DNA of 61,831 nt from Blattamonas nauphoetae (taxonomy: Eukaryota > Preaxostyla > Oxymonadida), in assembly GCA_033064195.1 (NCBI GenBank), contig JARBJD010000398.1, forward strand, positions 1-61,831. Reading direction: 5' to 3'. The translations under genes and the position numbers were made by a program. Positions 30,801 to 41,338 of this stretch are shown here, one piece after another. Position 1 is the first letter of the stretch. Each line of letters starts with the position of its first letter. Under the pieces are notes generated by a model. The model ran no database searches, was not told the origin of the DNA, and worked only from the letters and a program-made list of their open reading frames with translations.

Positions 30801-32126
30801 GCAAAAGACGCGATTTCTCGCTCGCCGTTCTTCATCCCGACACTCTCGTCATCGTCGACGAGCAAACTGAACAAGACCGAAAAGGCATTCATTCTGACGA
30901 TCAATGGAGCGACACTGATTCCTTGCTCGCTGATGCTGGAAGTGTTTGAGAAGATGAAAGATGGAACAGAAGGACAGTCGAAGCAGTTTCCGCTCGCTCT
31001 GAACACGACCACGTCATTCAACGACTCGACGATCGAACTGTCTCTCCCCCTCTCGTCGCTGTCGTCGTTTGACGCTTCTTTGGAATGGGATGGTCGACTG
31101 GTGTTTGGGAAGGATGAGAAATCGAGCAGTTTCACGATCCAACTGAACGCAGCGGACCGACGATCGCAAGCAGTGAGGGATAACATGAAATGGTGGCTTC
31201 CGCTCGTTCTCTCTCTCGTCATCCTCCTCATTCTCATTGTCATCATCGTGTTCGTCTGCTGGCGTCGAAGAAAACAGCCAAAACCTCTCACGCAACTGGA
31301 CCAACCACAAGAGCTTGGACCGATTGACGACAAGATTGAGATTGCCTGTGAGGACGGTGTGACGATGGAAGTGAGCAAAATTGTGGAAAGCACCAGAATG
31401 GACGGAGGGTCGAATGTGTGGGGAGTCGAGACTGACCTGGCAGAGTGTCTGCATTGTGGGGATGAGTTTGCGACGAGCTTTGTGTCGAAGAAGAAAACAC
31501 TGTACGAGCACCTGCACCGCGAGAGGAAGATGCTGGCGAACCGACGACAGTGCGAGATCCAGCTTGCGCGAGGACTGGACCAGATTGCTCGGATGGCAGC
31601 GTTTTCGAAAATGCTTCAACATGTGACGAGCCATCGGATTCTGATTGGGAAGGATGGATCACTGAACGTGAACTTGGAGAAGCCAGAGGGGCATGGAGTT
31701 GTGAGTGGAGTTGCTGGAAAGACTGAGGGAAGGAGTGATGGAGATGGAACAGCAGGAGCTTCGACTGGGATGGGAGGGCAGAACGGAATGAACGAGGCGA
31801 TGCGATGGCAGGCACCCGAAGAGGGAAAGGCACATCTGTCGCTCGATCTGCAACAAGTTGGGGTTTTTCGGCTTGGCCTGCTCCTGTATGAAATCGAGAC
31901 TGGAAGTGTTCCCTTCGGGGAGACCGACGCAGTGAATGCGCATCGTCAGCTGGAAGCTGGGATGGAGCTGGCGATGGAGAAGGTTCAGAACAAATCGATG
32001 GCCGAAGTGATCACTTCATGCCTTCAAGTTGATCCAAAGTTGCGGCCTTCTTTTGCGTCTGTGGTGTCAACGCTGGAAGGGATCGCACCCGACGCTGACG
32101 ACAATGGACTCACAATCGTTTCATAA
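24873..32126 (+). CDS. Giant secreted beta-helix / Ig-like repeat / membrane pseudokinase protein (copy A)
   Basis: A 2417-residue single frame. The N-terminus (MVFVSTLILALCDISNS) looks like a signal peptide. Residues ~300-560 are beta-helix rungs with GGGAI/GGAVFF/GGALTL turns. Residues ~660-1720 hold about ten tandem ~110-residue beta-sandwich (Ig/IPT-like) repeats, each opening with a PxEPxRIT- or PPRI-type motif and ending in an FTTP-like strand. A second beta-helix-like part follows. A membrane segment lies at about 2106-2128 (WWLPLVLSLVILLILIVIIV) with a basic stop-transfer. The cytoplasmic ~290 residues keep only a kinase C-lobe: LYEHLHRERK, QLARGLDQIA, RWQAPEE, FRLGLLLYEIETGSVPFGET and PKLRPSF. 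The glycine loop, Lys, HRD and DFG are absent, so it should be catalytically dead. Likely a surface receptor or adhesin; the ligand is unknown. Confidence 0.85.
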   Translation: MVFVSTLILALCDISNSPTSFLSLLSTNNETRMETDCQKSNVLRLADDAVISSSIQIRSEEIALIGNSSRLLFQHDNQPSSDRCSWSPNETSTKAEPKKTPKVGSDGLSAAAFMFEVFNSTFSVTKVHAIMNSERNGICSVTGSTVRFSSSSITSNGDLSPFMITSSENEGTTLGSTIVLADVTHHSMSGHVAPFVGLTHPQHPLVSPRAMKRGDGVTSQAEWISIVGTGLWFKSKDLIGGTGPLFSFGMTIQDSSFASSRCGLRMETSLVRSTLVNMTSSSRMSLGMQQFGSGVNQRVIGSCVDQSTNHDSGTGMMSPHLGGNVMCLNTSFSSCIRTENDDTNLEYSFENRTQTSDPGRLSSVASEVTTVTFSLCTFNTMTVAAGAQNGGGAISLKLSPSSLTIRTCFFLKCTCTAQWDDGGAVFFSCSSGRYRPVSVTHSSFTQCTAKECAGTLCVIYPKSLLLDNCFIDYSTAEYDGAAIVDSENITISNTAFVDCSSTNRGGALTLFNAATLSISFCQFRGCSSTSHPNGKDIYFGPQSTQIDTSKISSCDTTSATPNVWFNGNSQSSISLVPRTGTTPTVNSVVVTIDNNEATVVVETEQAIKGTLSLLLNGSIVPRLVHVVFGDKQTPSTVGTAVVSSGPRGILPSASYTPHKSSFAADLFPPPTVRTADASLKDWNTTEIVVTGVNFWEENYWMVVEGGGEERNITLTRSDSRTLTGTGLLYPSTAEDRLKWATEYEVITIMSVPGGQQIGEEATLSGTVTFTTPHEVVRLSKASCSLGRDQQKSALVTLKGVKLEEGKAFTVTVQKKVESAANGEDILLSGTLSGASSSTEHTHSVEIFGVSNAPLSFDTTYLITEFRIDGVLSALDSDVTFFVPAEPARITGATCWLNGKKDELIVELRGSALSSSSDLSVVMTGTSHSVSSSGGLFNVSSTKCFVKFSIGLNEDESHVVFGGHYDLLSVGSGSSSVIVTPGLVVDVDHPPRIASIVVPEEVTTSTFALSVSGSNLPSGKTYTVTLTSDLTFEMLFSSTIAGASTVKIGGSGQVQYDTSYTIKSIILSESGKDDEHILFSELTFKTPLGPTLSSISCDFDSSDPNSVKVSFSTERMPVADFKLAVENVASPSETVELTITSSALSSRFVVVKVYKQAGTLKYGTNYRVTQMWSGSVVVVLVDDVFSTPPEPIRITSVSCSLGGVQEKSALVSLKGVKLGGGMEFNMTVQKMIGSAASGKDIVLSGRLSGASSSTDHIHSVEIFGISNAPLSFDTTYLITKFVVKDSVSTVDADSTFLVPAEPSRLTSLDTSLQYSTDDKNATISLSGIGMEGDYNLTLSVNSTSTNNVTLTATFDAAGRGVVTAVLFDLSDSAIVDLSYNTRYEVVDVTKGSNSIWFENDLAFTTIPVPPRLVSISLSEYAIGMDSVELSFDSIALPSEETFKLTLESVHSDSTTPHQKVVTLETDGSEELKRHRAELYPFETESGKKKGQLEYDTKYKVIHFTLKSTPIHFEDIPTRIQTPMEPARVEKCTNRVLNAARTELVVSLEGRKLRANLGFLSLSAESGSWTSIGEIEADDETHCTVRFLTADDEDPTHIKFGKEYTLKTVSTDETNFVVNAGIRIEVPFPPKVTDVKFSFSNSLHTTCFVVLTGDYLIVGNSLNVTLSNSLSFIATITSETEARSSEQLIGWPTTLKHNTQYTITSIEAVNDADGMTGFDPSISNTTGSLPDDVVIFVDSDSSSDSSLFCGDRTRPCTAIEDGWKIVEGVGISTFSISILHNTTMTEQVKILSDHEVVIESKPTTKPELFLSPSLSSLSKLEEEGMVDVCGGRLRVHDVDVVLSDSASVIFIRMVGGHLTIETCSLIGPKGTSTSTNIESSDDLCEWGTGALILEDSTTTITSTRLTHLSAGAINMKGGSLIVETSTFHDNTPHSSSFPSLRHNIMCLEGGEIEIGSLNGGDGMETPSAWISAGDCSLTAKDAISRSPFFIPTLSSSSTSKLNKTEKAFILTINGATLIPCSLMLEVFEKMKDGTEGQSKQFPLALNTTTSFNDSTIELSLPLSSLSSFDASLEWDGRLVFGKDEKSSSFTIQLNAADRRSQAVRDNMKWWLPLVLSLVILLILIVIIVFVCWRRRKQPKPLTQLDQPQELGPIDDKIEIACEDGVTMEVSKIVESTRMDGGSNVWGVETDLAECLHCGDEFATSFVSKKKTLYEHLHRERKMLANRRQCEIQLARGLDQIARMAAFSKMLQHVTSHRILIGKDGSLNVNLEKPEGHGVVSGVAGKTEGRSDGDGTAGASTGMGGQNGMNEAMRWQAPEEGKAHLSLDLQQVGVFRLGLLLYEIETGSVPFGETDAVNAHRQLEAGMELAMEKVQNKSMAEVITSCLQVDPKLRPSFASVVSTLEGIAPDADDNGLTIVS

Positions 32127-32603
32127 CAACTCCCTCCACAGTCACTTCATTTCACTCTGCCACACACCATCAATTCATCCACCACAATCACCTCATTTCA
32201 CTCTCTTCATTGCTTCATTTCTTCTTTTGACTCTGCCTTCTTCCTTGCCTCGTGCTGTCATGATTTCTCTCACACTCCACCTCGTTTCCGTGTGGGTCTT
32301 TCTTCCTCCATCTCATTCTAACACACTCTTTTTTTGTTGTTGCTTTCAAAACAGACTCCCTGGCCTCATTCATCTCCCATATCACCCTTCATTTTGAATT
32401 GTGTTCTCGAAATGTTCTCCTTTCAGACTGTCTCTCACCTCACCTTCTTGTTTCTGTGTTCTCTTCTGCTTTCTTTGGACTGGATCTGAATGGACCGCGT
32501 GTTCCATTCTTCTTCACCCTTTTTCAGTCTTCATTCCTGAGGCTCGTCTCTTCCCTATTTCTCAACTATTTCTTTCAGAATTCAACTATTTTTCACTCCA
32601 ATC
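32127..32603 (+). other. 3' flank of copy A, pyrimidine-rich, duplicated
   Basis: No gene. This flank appears identical to 40873-41349, the 3' flank of copy B. Open frames in it are short and Phe/Leu/Ser-rich, from pyrimidine-rich sequence. It probably holds the 3' untranslated region. Confidence 0.7.
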
Positions 32604-32605
32604 TA

Positions 32606-33450
32606 GTCACCCAACAATCCGGGAGTAAATAACTATGCGGGAGTTTTTTTAAGTGTCTCAAAAGTTGGGAGTAACCTTGGATTTTTAATTTTTTCGACAA
32701 TTTTTCACTAGAAATAACATATTTATGAATAAATGAAGTGTCCTAGGTGGTTCAGAACAAATAGTTTTGATTACCCAGCACATATTTCTCATGACCTTGA
32801 AAAGTTGATCTCGTTGTATCTCCATAACCAGACAAAATTTTGACATGAAATTTTCGCGAAAATGAATGATTTGAGAAAAATAAACTTTTGATATTTTAAC
32901 TTTTTAATTTTTTTCCCCACCTCTCGAGAAAGAATGTGTTGATTTTGACATCATCCCAAAATTGCTCTCTCGCTATGCATCAGAAGGGAATTTCGTTTTC
33001 AAAATTCCTACAAATGATGTCAACTCTGTCCTAATCGAGTTCAAATGATCAATTTTGCATGAAAGGCGAATCGTGAGTGACAAATCCGAAGACTCTTGGA
33101 GCATTCCTTGAAAAATGATGAAAAACCTTGATTTTGGTGCCTTCGAAAAAAAAAGTTTGAAATGTCAAAAGTTTATTTTTCTCAAATCATTCATTTTCGC
33201 GAAAATTTCATGTCAAAATTTTGTCTGGTTATGGAGATACAACGAGATCAACTTTTCAAGGTCATGAGAAATATGTGCTGGGTAATCAAAACTATTTGTT
33301 CTGAACCACCTAGGACACTTCATTTATTCATAAATATGTTATTTCTAGTGAAAAATTGTCGAAAAAATTAAAAATCCAAGGTTACTCCCAACTTTTGAGA
33401 CACATAAAAAAACTCCCGCATAGTTATTTACTCCCGGATTGTTGGGTGAC
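32606..33450. mobile_element. 845-bp inverted-repeat element (MITE) with TA duplication
   Basis: The ends read GTCACCCAACAATCCGGGAG... and its reverse complement. The two terminal inverted repeats are about 290 bp each (32606-32896 and 33159-33450) and nearly identical, with a ~260-bp AT-rich centre. TA flanks both ends (32604-32605 and 33451-33452). There is no coding capacity. The size, long fold-back ends and TA target fit a non-autonomous Tc1/mariner-type element. The near-identity of the arms points to a young insertion. Confidence 0.88.
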
Positions 33451-33650
33451 TATCAATCTTTCGAAAAGTGTTTTTGAAAACAGTCAGAAAAAAGTTATGA
33501 TTCATTCGTAACGACTTAGAGTCAGAACTAGTGGACGGGATGAATGATATTCAAGGGAGATGGAACAACCAATTTCTTTCCCAATCAGTATTAGAGCAAA
33601 CAAAGGGACTTGATCAATCTTCTTACCACGAACTTGTCCAAGTCGACAGG

Positions 33651-36600
33651 ATGATCCTACTTTCTGTCCTTCTTTCCACGCTATGTGACATTTCAAATTC
33701 CCCCACTTCTCTTCTCTCGCTTCTAACGACCAACAATGAAACGAGGTTGGAAACTGATTGTCACCAAACAAACGTCTTGAGACTCGCTGAGGATCTCGTT
33801 ATCTCCTCCAGCATCCAGATCCGATCGGAAGAGATCACCCTGATTGGTAATAGTTCCAGATTACTCTTCCAACGCGACAACCAACCAAATTCTGAACAGT
33901 CTTCAAGGTCTCCCAACCAAGCATCAACCAAAGCCGAACCGAATCAGACCCCAAAAGTGGAGAGTGACGGACACTCTGCCACAGCATTCATGTTTGAAGT
34001 GCTTAATAGCACCTTTTCGGTGAACGAAGTCCACGCCATTATGAACTCTGAACGAAATGGGATCTGTTCAGTGGCTGGCTCGAATGTCCGCTTTTTGTCA
34101 AGTTCGATCACATCAAATGGCGATTTGTCTCCATTCATGATCACAACATCAGAGAATGAAGGAACAACTTTGGGCTCAACCGTCATCCTGGCAGACGTGA
34201 CGCACCATTCGATGTCGGACCATGTTGCGCCATTTTGTTGTCTGACCCATCCACAACATCCGCTGGTCTCCCCTCGCGCCATGAAAAGAGGAGATGAAGC
34301 GACAAGCCAAGCTGAATGCATCTTGATTGTTGGGACTGGTTTGTGTCTGGACTCACAGAATTTGATTGGAGGAACTGGCCCACTGTTCTCGTTCGGCATG
34401 ACGGAGCAAGGTTTGCCTTTGGGAGCATCTGGTTGTGGACTTCGAATGGAGACGAGTCTGGTGGAATGCACTCTTGTGAACATGACAAGCTCGTCCCGGA
34501 TGTCACTTGGGACTCAGCTGTTTGGGAGTGAAGTTCGTCAGCTGGTGGTTGGGAGTTGTGTTGGTGAGAGCACGAACCACGACAGCGGGACAGGAATGCT
34601 GTCACCGAACTTGGGAGGGAATGTGATGTGTCTGAACACCTCCTTCTCGTCCTGCATCCGAATGGGGAACGAGGACAAAGACTTCCCGAACAAGAATTTC
34701 ACCCAAACTTCCGATCCCGGTCGTCTGAACAACGTGACATCCGATGTCACTTCCGTCACCTACACCCTCTGCACGTTCAACACGATGACAGTCGCGACAA
34801 GTGGAGAATACGGTGGAGGCGCGATCTTCATGTTTGAGGCCCCATCCTCCCTCACCGTTAGGACTTGCTTCTTCCACGCTTGCACTGCCACTGGGCAAAA
34901 GGACGATGGGGGAGCGATCTTCTTCAAATCGATATGGGGCAAGGGATTCCCAGTCTCTGTCACTCACTCTTCTTTCACGCAGTGCTCTGCCAAAGAATGT
35001 GCAGGGACTCTCTGTGTCATATACCCGAAATCGTTGTTGCTGGACAATTGCTTTATCGATTATTCCAAAGCGGCTTACGATGGAGCTGCGATTGTCGACT
35101 CTGAAAACATCACAATTTCGAACACTGCCTTCGTTGATTGTTCATCCACAAATAGAGGCGGAGCACTCACGCTCTTCACAGCGACAACTCTGTCGATCTC
35201 GTTCTGTCAATTCAGAGGATGCTCGTCAACAAGCCATCCAAACGGAAAGGACATCTATTTCGGCCCCCAATCAACCCAAATCGACACTTCCAAGATCTCG
35301 TCATGTGACACCACTTCAGCAACCCCAAATGTGTGGTTCAACGGGAATTCACAGTCCAGCATTTCGCTTGTACCGCGGACCGGCACAACACCAACTGTGA
35401 ACTCTGTAGTGGTCACAATCGACAACAACGAGGCGACTGTGGTTGTTGAGACGGAGCAAGCGATCAAGGGAACGCTGAGTCTTCTGCTCAATGGATCGAT
35501 TGTTCCTCGACTCGTTCATGTCGTGTTTGGCGACAAACAGACACCATCCACAGTTGGAACAGCTGTGGTGTCGTCTGGACCGAGAGGGATTCTTCCGAGT
35601 GCGTCATACACCCCTCACAAGAGTTCATTCGCAGCCGACCTGTTCCCACCACCAACCGTTCGGACTGCTGATGCGTCGCTGAAAGATTGGAACACGACAG
35701 AGATTGTTGTGACGGGAGTTAACTTCTGGGAAGAGAATTATTGGATGGTGGTGGAGGGAGGAGGAGAGGAACGGAACATCACGCTGACTCGCTCGGACTC
35801 GAGAACTCTGACTGGAACAGGACTTCTCTATCCGTCGACCGCAGAAGACCGACTGAAATGGGCAACGGAATACGAAGTGATCACAATTATGTCTGTTCCA
35901 GGAGGTCAACAGATTGGGGAAGAGGCGACTCTCTCCGGGACTGTGACATTCACGACTCCACACGAAGTGGTTCGACTGTCATCAGCTTCTTGCTCGCTGG
36001 GAGGAGATCAACAGAAATCAGCATTGGTGACACTGAAAGGAGTGAAGTTGGAAGAAGGAAAAGCCTTCACTGTGACCGTTCAGAAAAAAGTTGAATCGGC
36101 AGCAAATGGTGAAGATATCTTGCTGTCTGGAACTCTTTCTGGTGCTTCGTCATCAACCGAACACACACACTCTGTTGATATCTTCGGAGTGTCCAACGCT
36201 CCCCTCTCGTTTGACACGACATATCTGATCACTGAGTTCAGAATCGATGGTGTGATCTCCGCTCTTGATGCTGATGTGACATTCATCGTTCCTACTGAAC
36301 CCGCGCGAATCACAGGAGCGAGTTGTTGGCTGAATGGAAAGAAAGACATGGTGATTGTTGAGCTGAGTGGGAGTGCATTGTCGTCGAGTTCGGATCTGAG
36401 TGTTGTGATGACTGGAACATCACACTCGGTGTCGTCGAGTGGAGGGCTGTTCAACGTGTCATCGACGAAGTGTTTTGTGAAGTTTTCGATTGGATTGAAT
36501 GAGGACGAATCGCATGTTGTGTTTGGTGGACACTACGATTTGTTGTCAGTTGGATCTGGATCATCGTCAGTGATTGTGACACCTGGTCTCGTCGTCGATG

Positions 36601-39600
36601 TTGATCATCCTCCCCGCATCGCCTCAATCGTTGTTCCTGAAGAAGTCACCACATCCACTTTCGCTCTTTCAGTTTCTGGCTCGAATCTGCCGTCTGGCAA
36701 GACATACACCGTGGCACTGACAACTGACCTCACTTTCGAGATGTCGTTCAATTCAGCCATCGCTGGAACATCAACCGTGAAAATTGGAGGAGCAGGACAA
36801 GTTCAATACGACACATCATACACGATCAAATCGATCATTCTGAGTGAGGATCAAAAGGAAGACGAACACATCCTGTTCCCATCAACACCGTTCAAGACAC
36901 CGCTGGGGCCAACTCTTTCATCGATTTCGTGTGACTTCGATTCCTCTGATCCAGATTCTGTGAAAGTATCGTTCTCAACTGAACGAATGCCAGTTGCTGA
37001 CTTCAAACTCGCAGTTGAGAATGTGGCCTCGCCATCTGAGACAGTCGAGTTGACAATCACTTCCAATGCCCTCTCGTCTGGATTGGTTGTTGTGAAAGTG
37101 TACAAACAGACAGGCACACTGAAATATGGAACGAACTATCGAGTTTTGAAGATGTGGAGTGGGAGTGTTGTGGTTGTTCTTTCGAATCGACTCTTCTCGA
37201 CTCCGCCTGAACCGATCCGAATCACGTCAGCCTCTTGCTCGCTGGGAGGAGATCAACAGAAATCAGCGCTTGTGTCTCTGAAGGGAGTGAAGTTGGGAGG
37301 AGGGATGGAGTTCAACATGACAGTTCAGAAGATGGTTGGTTCAGCAGAAAGTGGTGAAGATATTGTGCTGTCTGGAGCACTCGCTGGTGCTTCGTCTTCA
37401 ACCGAACACATCCACTCTGTTGAGATCTTCGGAATCTCCAATGCTCCTCTCTCATTCGACACGAAGTATCTGATCACAAAATTCGTTGTCAAAGATTCAA
37501 TCTCAACTGTTGATGCTGATGCCACTTTCTTCGTTCCTGCTGAACCATCTCGTCTGATATCACTCAATACTTCTCTCCAGTATTCCACAGACGACAAGAA
37601 TGTAACGATCTCTCTTTCGGGGATTGGGATGGAAGGTGATTACAATCTGACACTCTCTGTGAACTCTACTTCAACAAACAACGTCACTCTGACAGCCACA
37701 TTCGATGCCGCTGGACGAGGAATGGTGACAGCTGTTCTGTTCGACTTGTCAGATTCAGCGATTGTCGATCTGTTGTACAACACGCGATACGAAGTGGTTG
37801 ATGTGACCAAAGGATCAAATTCAATTTGGTTCGAGAATGACCTGGCCTTCACAACAATCCCTGTCCCTGCCCGTCTCGTCTCGATCAGCTTGGGTGAATA
37901 TGCAATTGGAATGGACTTTGTGGAACTCTCTTTCGTTTCGATTGCTCTTCCAAGCGAGGAGACCTTCACACTGACGTTGGAATCTGTGCACTCTGATTCG
38001 ACGACGCCTCATCAGAAAGTGGTCACTCTCGAAACAGATGGATCTGAAGAACTCAAGCGACATCGCGCTGAGCTGTATCCGTTTGAGACGGAATCAGAAA
38101 CGAAGAATGGACAGCTGGAGTTTGGAACAGAATACAAAGTTGTGACCTTCACACTTAAATCTACACCAATTCATTTTGAAGACATCACATTCACAACTCC
38201 CATCGAGCCACCCCGCATTGAGAAGTGCACAAGTCGAATGCTGAACGCAGCTCGCACGGAATTGGTGGTGTCTCTGGAAGGGAGGAAGCTTCGAGCGAAT
38301 CTTGGTTTCCTGAGCCTCTCTGCTGAATCTGGGAGCTGGACGTCGATTGGAGAAATCGAGGCGTGATGAAACACACTGCACCGTTCGTTTTCTGACAGCT
38401 GACGACGAAGATCCCACTCACATCAAGTTTGGGAAGGAATACACTCTGAAGACAGTCTCGGTTGAAGAGGGAGACTTTTTAGTGAACGATGGAATCATTG
38501 TCAGGGTTCCGTTCCCTCCAAAAGTCACAGATGTGAAGTTCTCTTTCTCCAACTCTCTTCACACTACCTGTTTCGTAGTACTGACTGGAGATTATCTGAT
38601 TGTTGGGAACTCGCTGAATGTCACTCTGAACGACTCGCTCTCCTTCATCACCACAATCACCTCCGAAACAGAAGCTCGATCATCAGAGCAGCTGATCGGA
38701 TGGCCAACGACACTCAAACACAACACTCAATACACAATCACTTCGATCGAAGCGGTGAACGATGCTGATGGGATGACTGGATTCGATCCATCCATCTCGA
38801 ACACGACTGGCTCGCTTCCTGATGACGTCGTGATTTTCGTTGATTCTGATTCATCATCAGATTCGAGTTTATTTTGTGGAGATCGAACACGACCGTGCAC
38901 AGCGATTGAGGATGGATGGAAGATTGTGGAAGGAGTTGGGATTTCGACATTCTCGATTTCGATTCTTCACAACACGACAATGACTGAGCAAGTGAAGATC
39001 TTGTCTGATCATGAAGTTGTGATTGAATCAAAACCAACAACAAAACCAGAACTGTTTGTGTCGCCTTCGTTGTCGTCGTCGTTGTTGGAAGGCGAAGGAA
39101 TGGTTGATGTTTGTGGAGGTCGGCTTCGGGTTCATGATGTTGATGTTGTTCTTTCAGACTCTGCTTCTGTGATCTTCATCCGAATGGTTGGAGGTCACTT
39201 GACGATCGAGACTTGCTCTCTCACTTCAACATCGCCAACACTGTCGAATTCGGCAGACTTGCTCTGTTCGTGGAGTGGAGGAGCGATTGTTCTCGATCAC
39301 ACAACAACAACGATCAAATCATCGACATTCTCAGAGCTGTCATTTGGAGCGATCAACATGGAAGGGGGATCGTTGACAGTTGAGTCCTGTACATTCCATG
39401 ACAACAATCCCCACTCCTCATTCGCGTCTCTTCGTCACAACATTCATTGTTCTGGTGAAGGGACAGTAAAGATTGGGAGTCTGAATGGAGGAGATGGAAT
39501 GGAAACACCATCAGCGTGGATCTCGTCGAGTGATTGTTCACTCACAGCAAAAGAAGCGATCTCTCGCTCGCCATTCTTCATCCCAACACTCTCGTCATCG

Positions 39601-40872
39601 TCGACGAGCAAACTGAACAAGACCGAAAAGGCATTCATTCTGACGATAAAAGGAGCAACACTGATTCCTTGCTCGTTGATTCTGGAAGTATTTGAGAAGA
39701 TGAAAGATGGAACAGAAGGACAGTCGAAGCAGTTTCCGCTCACTCTGGACTCGACCACGTCGTTCAACGACTCGACGATCGAACTGTCTCTCCCCCTCTC
39801 GTCGCTGTCGTCGTTTGATGCTTCTTTGGAATGGGATGGTCGACTGTTGTTTGGGAAGGATGAGAAATCGAGCAGTTTCACGATCCAACTGAACGCAGCG
39901 GACCGACGATCGCAAGCAGTGAGGGATAACATGAAATGGTGGCTTCCGCTCGTTCTCTCTCTCGTCGTCATCCTGATTTTCATCGTCGTCATCGTGTTCG
40001 TCTGCTGGCGTCGACGAAGACAGACGAAACAGAACACTCATCTGGACCAACCACAAGAGCTAGGACCGATCGACGAGAAGATGGAGATTGACTACGAAGA
40101 TAGAATAACAATGGAAACGAGCCGAGTGGCAGAAAGCACCAGAATGGACGGAGGGTCGAATGTGTGGGGTGTAGATCCCGACCTGGCAGAGTGTCTTCAT
40201 TGTGGGGATGTGTTTGCGACGAGCTTTGTGTCGAAGAAGACAACGCTGTACGAGCACCTGCACCGCGAGAGGAAGATGCTGGCGAACCGACGACAGTGCG
40301 AGATCCAGCTTGCGCGAGGACTGGACCAGATTGCTCGGATGGCAGCGTTTTCGAAAATGCTTCAACATGTGACGAGCCATCGGATTCTGATTGGGAAGGA
40401 TGGATCACTGAACGTGAACTTGGAGAAGCCAGAGGGGCATGGAGTTGTGAGTGGAGTTGCTGGAAAGACTGAGGGAAGGAGTGATGGAGATGGAACAGCA
40501 GGAGCTTCGACTGGGATGGGAGGGCAGAACGGAATGAATGAAGCGATGCGATGGCAGGCGCCAGAAGAGGGAAAGGCACATCTGTCGCCTGATCTGCAAC
40601 AAGTTGGGGTTTTTCGGCTTGGCCTGCTCCTGTATGAAATCGAGACTGGAAGTGTTCCCTTCGGGGAGACCGACGCAGTGAATGCGCATCGTCAGCTGGA
40701 AGCTGGGATGGAGCTGGCGATGGAGAAGGTTCAGAACAAATCGATGGCCGAAGTGATCACTTCATGCCTTCAAGTTGATCCAAAGTTGCGGCCTTCTTTT
40801 GCGTCTGTGGTGTCAACGCTGGAAGGGATCGCACCCGACGCTGACGACAATGGACTCACAATCGTTTCATAA
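33651..40872 (+). pseudogene. Beta-helix / Ig-like repeat / pseudokinase gene, copy B, one frameshift
   Basis: Paralogue of the 24.9 kb gene with the same domain order. I chose ATG 33651 (MILLSVLLSTLCDISNS), which aligns with copy A's signal peptide; the open frame begins 40 codons earlier but that part is unsupported. Coding runs to about 38364, where GAGGCAGATGATGAA of copy A is replaced by GAGGCGTGATGAA, a net loss of 2 bp that brings in a stop. The rest (ninth and tenth repeats, second beta-helix part, membrane segment at about 39.94-40.01 kb, pseudokinase) stays open to 40872 in the other frame. As written it would give a ~1570-residue secreted protein without anchor or pseudokinase. A sequencing indel is a real alternative, because the downstream frame is fully preserved. 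Confidence 0.82.
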
Positions 40873-41338
40873 CAACTCCCTCCACAGTCACTTCATTTCA
40901 CTCTGCCACACACCATCAATTCATCCACCACAATCACCTCATTTCACTCTCTTCATTGCTTCATTTCTTCTTTTGACTCTGCCTTCTTCCTTGCCTCGTG
41001 CTGTCATGATTTCTCTCACACTCCACCTCGTTTCCGTGTGGGTCTTTCTTCCTCCATCTCATTCTAACACACTCTTTTTTTGTTGTTGCTTTCAAAACAG
41101 ACTCCCTGGCCTCATTCATCTCCCATATCACCCTTCATTTTGAATTGTGTTCTCGAAATGTTCTCCTTTCAGACTGTCTCTCACCTCACCTTCTTGTTTC
41201 TGTGTTCTCTTCTGCTTTCTTTGGACTGGATCTGAATGGACCGCGTGTTCCATTCTTCTTCACCCTTTTTCAGTCTTCATTCCTGAGGCTCGTCTCTTCC
41301 CTATTTCTCAACTATTTCTTTCAGAATTCAACTATTTT

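Noticed and set aside
30662-31393. Minus-strand 243-residue frame and similar long frames opposite the giant genes
   Set aside because: Shadows of the + strand coding sequence, mirrored in both paralogues because the DNA is duplicated.
38340-38370. Programmed ribosomal frameshift in the giant paralogue B
   Set aside because: The paralogue A reads through in one frame at the same place and no slippery sequence is evident; a simple 2-bp loss or sequencing error explains it.
24873-40872. Non-standard genetic code (TAA/TAG as Gln), known in some oxymonads
   Set aside because: Long frames contain no internal TAA or TAG, and intact genes end in TAA or TAG at homologous positions, so the standard code fits.
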